A stretch of DNA of 64,000 bases, taken from NCBI RefSeq assembly GCF_000814825.1, contig NZ_CP009302.1, positions 1,903,094 through 1,967,093 of the forward strand, read 5' to 3'. This DNA is from Berryella intestinalis (GTDB lineage Bacteria > Actinomycetota > Coriobacteriia > Coriobacteriales > Eggerthellaceae). Positions within the stretch are counted from its first letter, which is position 1; every line of letters begins with the position of its first letter. Under the pieces are notes generated by a model that saw only the letters and a program-made list of their open reading frames with translations, did no database searches and was not told the DNA's origin. Positions 26,424-34,170 of this stretch are shown here, piece by piece. The position numbers and the translations under genes were made by a program.

Positions 26424-27317
26424 CTACAGGAACGGAACCACCAACGTCACCGGAAGCGCTGCCACAACCACCAGGTAGCGCAGCAGGAAGCCGCCGATGA
26501 GGACGCCCGCGCTGCCACCTGCCAGCAGGTAGCGGCCCGTCGGGGTCTCTTCGAACTCCGGCTTGGCGACGAACAGCATCACCGTCTCGATCGCGATCGG
26601 GCCCAGAAGGCCGATGATCGCGAATCCCAACCAGAACATCACCGCGAACTCGCCGCACAGAAGCGACATGACCGAGTTGCGGCCCGCCTCGCCGTTGTAG
26701 AAGGTGATGAACAGCAAGGCCGCAACCAGCACGACCTCGATGATCGGCAGGAAGTAGTGGGCCTTCTTCACCCAGCCGGTGCGCTCGAACTCCTCGGGGG
26801 CGGCCAGCACGCCGTACAGCAGAACCGCCGCGGCGCCCGTCGAGACGGCAGACACCAGGAACAAAGGCGGGAGCAGCGCGCTGTTCCACAGCGGGAACGT
26901 GTGGGCGACGCCCAGAAGCGCGCCGGTGTAGATGCCCACGCACACCGCGAACAGGCAGCCGACGACCTCGAGCCAGCGCGGTACCGCGCGGCGGGTCCAC
27001 TCGAGGACCACCACGGCGAAGTCGACCACCATGAAGCCCGCCAGGAACACCACGCCCCACGTCATGACGGAGCCGAAGTTCACCAGCAGCAGGATGAAGC
27101 GCCACGGATGGAACAGGCCGGCCTTGGCGTCGGTCATCAGCAACACCAGGCCGATGCCCACGAACACGAGCGCGGCCAGGTGGGCGAAGCGCTGGATCTT
27201 CTTGGTGTCGGGGTTCTTCCAGTTCACGAACGCCGACGTGATGAACGCGCCGCCGCCCAAACCGGCCAGGAACAGGTACAGCGCAATGGGAAGCTCCCAA
27301 ATAGGTTCGAATTCCAT
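26424..27317 (-). CDS. NrfD/PsrC-type membrane quinol subunit
   Basis: The 297-residue protein has 8-9 membrane helices and the NrfD/PsrC pattern at the start (LPIALYLFLAGLGGGAFITS). It anchors a periplasmic molybdopterin enzyme and exchanges electrons with menaquinol. The ATG at 27317 has GAGGTG 6 nt upstream; an ATG at 27323 overlaps the stop of the Fe-S subunit gene and is the alternative. It is the last gene of the three-subunit operon and is followed by a strong terminator. Confidence 0.9.
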   Translation of the reverse strand: MEFEPIWELPIALYLFLAGLGGGAFITSAFVNWKNPDTKKIQRFAHLAALVFVGIGLVLLMTDAKAGLFHPWRFILLLVNFGSVMTWGVVFLAGFMVVDFAVVVLEWTRRAVPRWLEVVGCLFAVCVGIYTGALLGVAHTFPLWNSALLPPLFLVSAVSTGAAAVLLYGVLAAPEEFERTGWVKKAHYFLPIIEVVLVAALLFITFYNGEAGRNSVMSLLCGEFAVMFWLGFAIIGLLGPIAIETVMLFVAKPEFEETPTGRYLLAGGSAGVLIGGFLLRYLVVVAALPVTLVVPFL

Positions 27318-27322
27318 GCTCA

Positions 27323-27865
27323 TCACCTCACGTAATAGACTTTGGGCTCGGACAGGCCCTCAGCGATGGGCTGAGCCTTGGTTTCGACCAGCAGCTTGGA
27401 GATCTCGGAATCGGGATCGTCCAAATCGCCGAAGACGCGCACGCCGGTGGGGCAGGCCTCCACGCACGTGCACATCGCGGTGCCGTCCACAGCGGCGGAA
27501 ACCGTGCAGAAACGGCACTTGTCGACCGAACCCGTCTCGCTGTTGCGCACGCGCACCTGATAGGGGCACGCCGCCATGCAGTACAGGCAGCCGATGCATC
27601 GTCCCTGATCAACCTGGACGATGCCGTCGGTGCCCATGCGGGCCGCACCCGTCGGGCACACCGCCGCGCAGGGCGCGTCGTCGCAGTGCATGCACTGCAG
27701 GGGCACCGTCTCGAACGTCACGTTCGGGAACGTCCCCACCTCGCGGGTCTCGAAGCGGATGAACGCCTCGTCATCCAGCAAGCCGTTCTGGCGCTGGCAA
27801 GCGGTGCGGCAGGTGAAGCACCCGACGCATTTGCTTGTATCGATAAGCATTCCGTAGCGGGCCAT
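27323..27865 (-). CDS. Four-cluster ferredoxin subunit of a molybdopterin oxidoreductase (PsrB/PhsB-like)
   Basis: The 180-residue protein carries four cysteine clusters: CVGCFTCRTAC, CMHCDDAPCAAVCP, CIGCLYCMAACP and CRFC followed by CTCVEACP. This is the electron-transfer subunit of the complex iron-sulfur molybdoenzyme family, passing electrons between the membrane subunit and the catalytic subunit. It has no signal of its own and is expected to be exported with the Tat-carrying catalytic subunit. Its ATG overlaps the stop of the catalytic gene by one base. Confidence 0.93.
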   Translation of the reverse strand: MARYGMLIDTSKCVGCFTCRTACQRQNGLLDDEAFIRFETREVGTFPNVTFETVPLQCMHCDDAPCAAVCPTGAARMGTDGIVQVDQGRCIGCLYCMAACPYQVRVRNSETGSVDKCRFCTVSAAVDGTAMCTCVEACPTGVRVFGDLDDPDSEISKLLVETKAQPIAEGLSEPKVYYVR

Positions 27866-30057
27866 TATGCATTCACCTTCTTAAGCTTGACGGAGTTCTC
27901 GTGGTTGCACGATCCGCCGTAACCGGGTTCGATGCGGAACTCGGTGAAATCCATCGCGCGCAGACCGAAGTTGTAGGCATTGGTCTGCTCCTTCACCGAG
28001 CAGCCGTAGTGGCTGGGCATGTAGACGGCCCAGGGGCTCATGCGCTCGGTCACCTTCACCTTGATCTTGCCGGTGTGAAGCGCGTTGGACATCTCCACCG
28101 TGTCGCCGTCCTTGACGCCGATCTTCTCCGCCACCGCGGGGTTGATCCACAAACGTTCGAGGCCGTATTCCTTGGAGATATCCATCAGCGTGCCGACGTT
28201 GACCGTCTGGTTGTGGCTCTGAACCGACTGCTTTCCTGCGATCAGGCGATACTCGTCGGTGTTCGGCGCAACGCTGGGCTCTGCCCAGTGGGGGGCGGCG
28301 CTATAGCCGTACTCGAGCACCGCGTCGTTGCAGAACTTGATCTTGCCGGAGTCGGTGGAGAACTTGGGCTTCGTGCCGTACTTGAACGCCTGATCGTGCA
28401 GGTTGATGGTCCCCACGCGGCGCAGCTCGTCCAGGCTGCGGCCGATGCTCTTCAGCTGGGCATCGGACAGCTCTTCGAGCGTGAACTGGAAGTACTCGCC
28501 CACGCCGCACGCCTCGGCCAGCTCGGTGTAGATCTTGTCGCACGAGCGCGTGTTCGGGTGGATCACGTCGAGCACCTGGTCGCGCAGCGAGATGGACGGG
28601 ATCATGCCGCCGTTGAGCTGCGGCGCCTCGGCGCGCTCGAGGTAGCTGCACTCGGGCAGGATGTAGTGGGCATGCTGGGCGGTCTCGCTCATCTGGACGT
28701 CGATGACGACGCACAGATCGAGGTTGTCCAGGCATTCGCCCAGGTACTTCGGATTCTGGTAGCCGGCCACCATGTTCGAGTTGTAGAAGAACATGGCCTT
28801 GAGGTCGCCCTTGCGCGCGCCCTCGGCCGCCATGAGGCAGTTCGACTCGGTCCCCAGCTTCAGCTCGGAGTTGCCGTAGGGCTTCGCCTCGACCTTGGGA
28901 ACGGACTTGAACTTGCTCTTGTCGAGGTCACCCCACTTGGGCTTCGGCGTGAAGATCGCGCCGCCCTTCTGGTTCCAGCAACCAAGAAGCGTGTTGAAGA
29001 TGGCCACGGTGCGGGCCGTCTCCCCGGAGTTGGTGTACATGCATCCGAACGCGGCGCGCCAGCTGGCCTCGATGGATGCGGCCGGAGCAGCCTCGGCGAA
29101 ATCGGCCGCCAGACGGCAGATCGTATCGGCGGGGACGCCGGTGATCTCCTCGGCCCACTCGGGCGTGCAGGTGCGGGTGTAGTCCCACCACTGGTCGAAG
29201 CCCTCGACGTTGGCCTCGACGTAGTCCTTGTCGTAGTTGCCCGTGCGCACGAGCTCGCACGACATGGCCAAAACGAGCGCCATGTCGGTGCCGGGCTTGA
29301 TGGGCACCCACTCGGTCGCGAAGGGTCGCGTGTTGTTGCAGCGCGGGTCGACCAGAACGATCTTAGAGCCGTTCTCGTGTGCGCGCTGGAGGCTCATCAG
29401 CTGGGAGGGCTTGATGCCGTCGGCGTAGCTGCGGCCGATGAACATGGTCATCTTCGAGTTCTCGACGTCGCTCGTCCAGTCGCCGTAGCCTAGAACCTGC
29501 TTGAACCCGCCCTTGCGGGAGGCATAGCAGGCCGCGCCGTGCGTGTAGATGTTGGCCGAGCCGAGCGCGTTCATGAAGCGCGGGCCGTAGTAGCTGCCCG
29601 AGGGGCGCGGATCGTGCACGAGCGCCACCGACTCGACCCCGGAGCCGTCAATGATCTCCTTCAGCTTGTCGGCGATTTCGGCATACGCCTGATCCCACGA
29701 GATCTTCTCGAACTGCCCCTTGTCGTTGCGCTTCAGCGGGTCGGTGAGGCGATCCTTGGAAAAGGCGATGTTCGCGAACCCGTATCCGCGGGCGCAGAGC
29801 TTGCCCTGGGCGTCGTTGTGCGCCAGGTCGCCGATCTGCTTGAGGAGCTTGCCCTTGCTGGTGTAGGCCGTGAACCCGCACTTGCTCGAACAGCCGTTGC
29901 ACAGCGAATGGACGAGGCGCAGATCCTTCTCGGCGCCTTCGACAGCCTGCGCGTTTTCCCAAGCGTTGAAGCCCGCAAAGCCGCCCACTGCGGCGAGGCT
30001 CGCGACCCCCGCAGTGCCGGCCAGGAAGCTTCGCCTGGTCAAAGCATTTTCAGACAT
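27865..30057 (-). CDS. Tat-exported molybdopterin oxidoreductase, catalytic subunit (PsrA/PhsA-like)
   Basis: The ATG at 30057 follows AGGAAGG. The 730-residue protein has a Tat signal (LTRRSFLAGTAG), an N-terminal [4Fe-4S] motif (LCNGCSSKCGF plus LCARG), and DMSO-reductase-family cofactor domains up to a C-terminal MopB-binding domain. The likely metal ligand is Cys in HGAACYASRKGG, as in polysulfide and thiosulfate reductases and periplasmic nitrate reductases. With an NrfD partner, a sulfur-compound or similar acceptor is plausible, but the substrate is not determined by sequence. It is the first structural gene, downstream of its TorD-like chaperone. Confidence 0.92.
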   Translation of the reverse strand: MSENALTRRSFLAGTAGVASLAAVGGFAGFNAWENAQAVEGAEKDLRLVHSLCNGCSSKCGFTAYTSKGKLLKQIGDLAHNDAQGKLCARGYGFANIAFSKDRLTDPLKRNDKGQFEKISWDQAYAEIADKLKEIIDGSGVESVALVHDPRPSGSYYGPRFMNALGSANIYTHGAACYASRKGGFKQVLGYGDWTSDVENSKMTMFIGRSYADGIKPSQLMSLQRAHENGSKIVLVDPRCNNTRPFATEWVPIKPGTDMALVLAMSCELVRTGNYDKDYVEANVEGFDQWWDYTRTCTPEWAEEITGVPADTICRLAADFAEAAPAASIEASWRAAFGCMYTNSGETARTVAIFNTLLGCWNQKGGAIFTPKPKWGDLDKSKFKSVPKVEAKPYGNSELKLGTESNCLMAAEGARKGDLKAMFFYNSNMVAGYQNPKYLGECLDNLDLCVVIDVQMSETAQHAHYILPECSYLERAEAPQLNGGMIPSISLRDQVLDVIHPNTRSCDKIYTELAEACGVGEYFQFTLEELSDAQLKSIGRSLDELRRVGTINLHDQAFKYGTKPKFSTDSGKIKFCNDAVLEYGYSAAPHWAEPSVAPNTDEYRLIAGKQSVQSHNQTVNVGTLMDISKEYGLERLWINPAVAEKIGVKDGDTVEMSNALHTGKIKVKVTERMSPWAVYMPSHYGCSVKEQTNAYNFGLRAMDFTEFRIEPGYGGSCNHENSVKLKKVNA

Positions 30058-30085
30058 TGCTGTCATCCTTCCTGTAATTTCCTTG

Positions 30086-30715
30086 TCAGAGATTCTCGTC
30101 ATGGTCGGCTCGTTCGGATTCCCCTGCATCGGACAGACGCCGGCGCATAGCCCCCAGGCAGTCGAGCAAAGCCCGATAGAACCCCGCATCCTCGAACCGC
30201 TCGAGGTCGGCGCGGTAGTCGGGAAGCCACGCGAGGCGCTCGAGGACGACGGTGCGGGCGGCGTCTAAGGCGCCGGCCCTGAGGAGCACCGAAACCAAGT
30301 CCAGTTCGAGGGACAGATGGTCGGGGCACGCCGCGAATTCTTCGGGGATGGAAAGCCCCATGCGCGACGCGATGTCGGCCATGTAGTCGGCGCAGGGCGA
30401 GCGGTACAGCGCAGCGCTGGATCCGGTCTGGGCAGGCGCTGCGTACAGCGACTCGACCGGCATCGCCGAGGACGGGAGCCCTCCGGTGTAGCGGCGGCGC
30501 GCATACGAGCCCTTCTCGGCGCCGGTCGGCGGCGCGGGCAGAACAGACAGGCGGCTTTCGGGCGACGCGTCGTCGGCGCCGAACCCGAACGATTCGATGC
30601 GCGCAACGGCTCCGCAGAACGGCTCCCATTGCTCGGCGACGAACCGGTCCCACTCGCCCTCGTCGATATCGACGAAGCACTGGGACAGCACGGCGAACAC
30701 CTCGCTATCCTTCAT
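30086..30715 (-). CDS. TorD/DmsD-family redox enzyme maturation chaperone
   Basis: The ATG at 30715 follows AAAGGGGGTG. The 209-residue, mostly helical protein has PDHLSLELDLVSVLL, matching the family E-PDH-x(2)-EL signature, and SLYAAPAQTG in the middle. TorD proteins bind Tat leaders and the apo-enzyme until the molybdenum cofactor is inserted. It lies 28 bp upstream of the catalytic gene, its likely client. Confidence 0.86.
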   Translation of the reverse strand: MKDSEVFAVLSQCFVDIDEGEWDRFVAEQWEPFCGAVARIESFGFGADDASPESRLSVLPAPPTGAEKGSYARRRYTGGLPSSAMPVESLYAAPAQTGSSAALYRSPCADYMADIASRMGLSIPEEFAACPDHLSLELDLVSVLLRAGALDAARTVVLERLAWLPDYRADLERFEDAGFYRALLDCLGAMRRRLSDAGESERADHDENL

Positions 30716-30769
30716 CTGCACACCCCCTTTGCCTGCGACGTCTTCCCTCTTGTCCGAACGAGCGGGCCG

Positions 30770-31501
30770 CTAGACGAGCGTGGCCGTCCGAACGACGCCC
30801 TTGTCGATAACGGCCTGGGCGATATCCTGCCAGTCGACGAACTGGATCGCGCCGTTGGGGCACTGCTGGGCGCAGCGGCCGCACGAGACGCACTTGGTGG
30901 ATACGCCGGTGTCGCTGTCGACGCGCGGCATGTTCCAGGGGCAGGCCTGGCCGCACATGCCGCAGCCGATGCAGGCGTCGGCGTTCACGACGCGCGCGCC
31001 GGTCTCCTTGTCGGCGTGGATGGCGTGCACGGGGCAGTACTTGGCGCACATGGGATCGGCGCACTGCTTGCAGTGCTCGACGGTGAACTGGCAGTTACCG
31101 GTGAACATGCCCTCGCCCGTGTCGACGCTCTTCCCGAAGTAGTAGTTGTCCCACACGCGCACGCGGGCGATGTGCTGGCAGACGCGGCCGTCGTTCTTCA
31201 GCGTGCACATCATCTCGCAGCGCTGGCAGCCCGAGCAGCGGGCTCGATCGGTCACGATCATCTTCGTGGGAGTGGTGCGCAGATCGAGCTCGCCGCTCGC
31301 AAGGCGCTCCTGGGTCACGCCCCACGTCGCAAGCACACCGCCTGCGACCAGGCCCGCCACACCGGTCCCCGCCAAAGCCAGGACGTTGCGACGCGTGATC
31401 GTCTTCTTATCCGTAGATCCAGATTCCGCCGTGGTGGCTGCAGCGTCGGCCGACGTCGTCTGTTCCTCGGCAGCGCTTGCGCTCAGATTAGTATCCGGCA
31501 T
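30770..31501 (-). CDS. Tat-exported YdhY-like ferredoxin
   Basis: The ATG at 31501 follows GAGGGGGATCACAGG. A Ser/Ala/Thr-rich start of about 35 residues precedes the twin-arginine motif (ITRRNVLALAG) and a hydrophobic stretch. Four [4Fe-4S] motifs follow: CSGCQRCEMMC, CKQCADPMCAKYCP, CIGCGMCGQACPW and CVSCGRCAQQCPNGA. The order and spacing, and segments such as DRARCSGC and NYYFGKSVDTGEG, match E. coli YdhY as I remember it. In E. coli ydhY neighbours ydhV, an AOR-like gene; here the ydhV-like gene is divergent, 335 bp away. It most likely handles electrons for that enzyme. Confidence 0.87.
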   Translation of the reverse strand: MPDTNLSASAAEEQTTSADAAATTAESGSTDKKTITRRNVLALAGTGVAGLVAGGVLATWGVTQERLASGELDLRTTPTKMIVTDRARCSGCQRCEMMCTLKNDGRVCQHIARVRVWDNYYFGKSVDTGEGMFTGNCQFTVEHCKQCADPMCAKYCPVHAIHADKETGARVVNADACIGCGMCGQACPWNMPRVDSDTGVSTKCVSCGRCAQQCPNGAIQFVDWQDIAQAVIDKGVVRTATLV

Positions 31502-31637
31502 CCTGTGATCCCCCTCACAACAAGTATCGATTTGTCTTAATGGGCGCCACGGTCGGCAAGCAATCCCTCTCGCCTTGCGGACCGCAGACGCATGCCCCCG
31601 CATGCTTTCGCCACGCAACACAAGCCACTATGCGCCT

Positions 31638-31643
31638 ACTATA
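31638..31643 (-). promoter_or_regulatory. -10 element of the YdhY-like gene
   Basis: TATAGT on the minus strand, with the palindrome at 31654-31670 covering the expected -35 position. The leader is inferred to be about 130 nt. Confidence 0.45.
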
Positions 31644-31653
31644 TAAACGCGCG

Positions 31654-31670
31654 TACCCTCTTTGCGGGTA
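31654..31670. promoter_or_regulatory. Palindromic operator, copy 1 (YdhY side)
   Basis: TACCCTCTTTGCGGGTA has the form TACCCNC-N3-GNGGRTA. It recurs in inverted orientation at 31702-31718 and again at 36044-36060 before the LuxR gene. Confidence 0.7.
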
Positions 31671-31701
31671 TTCCCCCTCTGACGAGGTTTTTCCCTTTGA
31701 T

Positions 31702-31718
31702 TACCCCCAAAGAGGGTA
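31702..31718. promoter_or_regulatory. Palindromic operator, copy 2 (AOR side)
   Basis: TACCCCCAAAGAGGGTA, centred exactly 48 bp from copy 1. Including flanks, the two copies form an 18-of-19 inverted repeat. Confidence 0.7.
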
Positions 31719-31836
31719 CGGCGGCGCCCCCTTGTTTGGGAGGATGTACGGCGACGTAACAGTCAATCCGCGCTCCAAATCGCATTGCTTGCGTGCCACG
31801 CAACACACGTAAAGAGAGAGATTTGGAGAAACCAAC

Positions 31837-33972
31837 ATGACTGACGCGAAGTCATATGGATGGACCGGCAAGATCCTGCGCGTGAACCTCAGCACCAAGA
31901 AGGTCACCGTCGAATCCACCGATCCTTACAAGGAATACGTCGGCGGCATGGGCATCGCCAACAAGATCATCTACGACGAGGTGCCCGTCGGAACCGACCC
32001 GCTGTCCGAAGACGCCAAGATCGTGTACGCCGTCGGTCCCCTGACCGCATCCGGCGTGCCCCTGGCCGGCCGTACCTCCATCAGCTTCTTGTCCACCTTC
32101 ACCACCGACCACCTCGTGGTCGACGCCCACACGGGCGGCATGCTGGGCGCCAAGATCAAGCTGGCCGGATGGGACGCCATCATCGTCGAGGGCAAGTCGT
32201 CCACTCCGGTGTACCTGTGCATCAAAGACGACGACGTCCAGATCAAGGACGCTTCGTTCGTGTGGGGCACCGGCATCCACGCCACCACCGAGGCGCTGAA
32301 CCGCCTCGAGGGCGTCGACTGCTGCGTGGCGACCATCGGCCCTGCGGGCGAGAACCTGCTGCCCTACGCCTGCATGCTGAACTCCCGCAGCCACTCCGCA
32401 GGCGCCGGCCTGGGCGCGGTCATGGGCTCCAAAAAGCTCAAGGGCCTGGTCGTCCAGGGCAACGGATCGGTCTACGTGAAGGACCCCAAGGCCGTGGCCG
32501 ACTTGTCCGACTACATGATCAGCGAGATCATCGGCTCGAACAACAACCACGTCGTCCCCTCGACCCAGCAGGAATGGGCCGAGTACTACGACAAGGGCTC
32601 TCGTTGGACCGCGCGCAAGGGCCTCACCTGGGCCCTGGCCGAGGGCGGCGCCATCGACACCGGCGAGCCCAAGCCCGGTGAGCTCAACACCATGGGCTAC
32701 CGTTGCATGAAGTCCACCAAAGACGACGGCCCCGAGGCCGAGAAGTACACGGTGAAGATGGACGGCTGCCACGGCTGCCCCGTCCACTGCTACGCCGACC
32801 TGCGCGTTCCCCAAAGCGCCAAGGCGGGCGGGTTCGAGACCACCGGCAACTCCTGCGTCCCGAACTTCCCCTTCCTGTACATGCAGGGGATCCTGAAGGA
32901 CAAAACCACCGTCGCCAAGGACACCGACGACTTCGTCATCTGGAACCAGGCCATGGGCTCCACCGTTGACGACCTGGGCCTGTGGTGCAACTACGCGCAG
33001 CTCTACCGCGATATCGCCCACTGCTACGCAAGCGGCGTGTTCGAGCGCGTCCTTCCCAAGGAAGAGTACGAGATGTTCGACTGGGAGAAGTTCAAGACCA
33101 ACGATCCCAGCCTCATGGTCGACGTGCTGAAGCACATCGCGCAGAACGACAACGAGATGTCCTACATCGGCCACGGCCCCATCGTGTGGTGCAAGCGCTG
33201 GGACGACATGAAGTGGTTCGACACCGTCGCTTCCCAGCTCATCAACTACCGCGGTTGGCCGGTCCACCACTCCATCGAGTGCTTCGGCCAGGTCGGCGCG
33301 GTGTACAACATGATGTTCAACCGCGACGACATGATCCACTCCGCCGTCAATTTCCAGGGATGCGGCCTGCCCTTCGAGCTGAAGCAGCAGATCGCCAAGG
33401 AAGTCTGGGGCAGCGAAGAGGCCATCGACAAGGATAAGAACTACACGCCCATGAACGACTACAAGGCGAACTTCGCCTGGTGGAGCATCGTGACCGACGT
33501 CCTGCACGACTCGCTCACCCTGTGCAACTGGGTGTGGCCGATGACCATGAGCCCCTCCAAGACCCGCGACTACCGCGGCGACCTCGATCTGGAGGCCAAG
33601 TTCTTCACGGCGGTGACCGGCATCGACACCACCACCGACGACCTGTACAAGGCCGGAGCCAAGATCATGACCCTCCAGCGCGCAGCTACCGTGCGCGGCA
33701 TGGCCAAGTCCGACGGTGCCCTGGGCAACAACAACCTGCGCGACGATCACGACAAGATCACCGAGTGGGTGTTCACCAAAGACGCCGATAAAAAAGCGTT
33801 CACCGAAGGCACCGACAAGATGGACCGCGACGACTTCCAGAAGGCCCTCACCATGGTCTATGCGAAGTTCGGCTGGGACGAGAAGCTCGGCTGCCCGACG
33901 CGCGAATGCCTGGACGAGTACGGCATGGCCGACGTCAAGGCCGACCTCGATAAGCTCGGCCTCCTTCCCTAG
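31837..33972 (+). CDS. Aldehyde ferredoxin oxidoreductase family enzyme (YdhV-like)
   Basis: The 711-residue protein has the AOR N-domain (GWTGKILRVNLSTKKVTVEST, GGMGIANKI, GPLTASGVPLAGR) and the cluster cysteines C311-x2-C314-x3-C318 (CHGCPVHC) with a later Cys at 563. AOR enzymes hold a tungsten or molybdenum bis-pterin and oxidise aldehydes or perform related two-electron chemistry. Its length exceeds archaeal AOR (about 605 residues) and fits the YdhV group. There is no export signal, although the divergent ferredoxin has a Tat signal. Flanking palindromes suggest control by the LuxR protein at 36109. Confidence 0.9.
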   Translation: MTDAKSYGWTGKILRVNLSTKKVTVESTDPYKEYVGGMGIANKIIYDEVPVGTDPLSEDAKIVYAVGPLTASGVPLAGRTSISFLSTFTTDHLVVDAHTGGMLGAKIKLAGWDAIIVEGKSSTPVYLCIKDDDVQIKDASFVWGTGIHATTEALNRLEGVDCCVATIGPAGENLLPYACMLNSRSHSAGAGLGAVMGSKKLKGLVVQGNGSVYVKDPKAVADLSDYMISEIIGSNNNHVVPSTQQEWAEYYDKGSRWTARKGLTWALAEGGAIDTGEPKPGELNTMGYRCMKSTKDDGPEAEKYTVKMDGCHGCPVHCYADLRVPQSAKAGGFETTGNSCVPNFPFLYMQGILKDKTTVAKDTDDFVIWNQAMGSTVDDLGLWCNYAQLYRDIAHCYASGVFERVLPKEEYEMFDWEKFKTNDPSLMVDVLKHIAQNDNEMSYIGHGPIVWCKRWDDMKWFDTVASQLINYRGWPVHHSIECFGQVGAVYNMMFNRDDMIHSAVNFQGCGLPFELKQQIAKEVWGSEEAIDKDKNYTPMNDYKANFAWWSIVTDVLHDSLTLCNWVWPMTMSPSKTRDYRGDLDLEAKFFTAVTGIDTTTDDLYKAGAKIMTLQRAATVRGMAKSDGALGNNNLRDDHDKITEWVFTKDADKKAFTEGTDKMDRDDFQKALTMVYAKFGWDEKLGCPTRECLDEYGMADVKADLDKLGLLP

Positions 33973-34007
33973 CTTGTAGAACGGCCGCTCCGGTCGCTCT
34001 AACAAGG

Positions 34008-34037
34008 TCGCCCCGTCTTCCGTTGAAGGCGGGGCGA
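34008..34037 (+). terminator. Hairpin after the AOR gene
   Basis: TCGCCCCG-t-CTTC pairs with GAAG-g-CGGGGCGA just after the AOR stop. The U-tract is poor. Confidence 0.5.
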
Positions 34038-34052
34038 TTGCGTTTCAGGGCG

Positions 34053-34087
34053 AAAAAAACCCGGCCGAACGACGGGGTTCGGCCGGG
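34053..34087 (-). terminator. Intrinsic terminator of the IscU-like gene
   Basis: An 11-bp perfect stem (CCCGGCCGAAC and complement) is followed by a T7 tract on the minus strand. Confidence 0.88.
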
Positions 34088-34170
34088 AGAACGATGCGAT
34101 GGGGGAGATCGCGCTGAAGGCGCACCCGCCGCGGCTCGTGAGGCCGCGGCGGGTTTCGATCGGGAGGGCC

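Noticed and set aside
31852..34005. A minus-strand open frame of 717 codons opposite the AOR gene
   Set aside because: The translation is low-complexity Val/Gly/Asp/His sequence with no motif, whereas the plus strand encodes an intact AOR.
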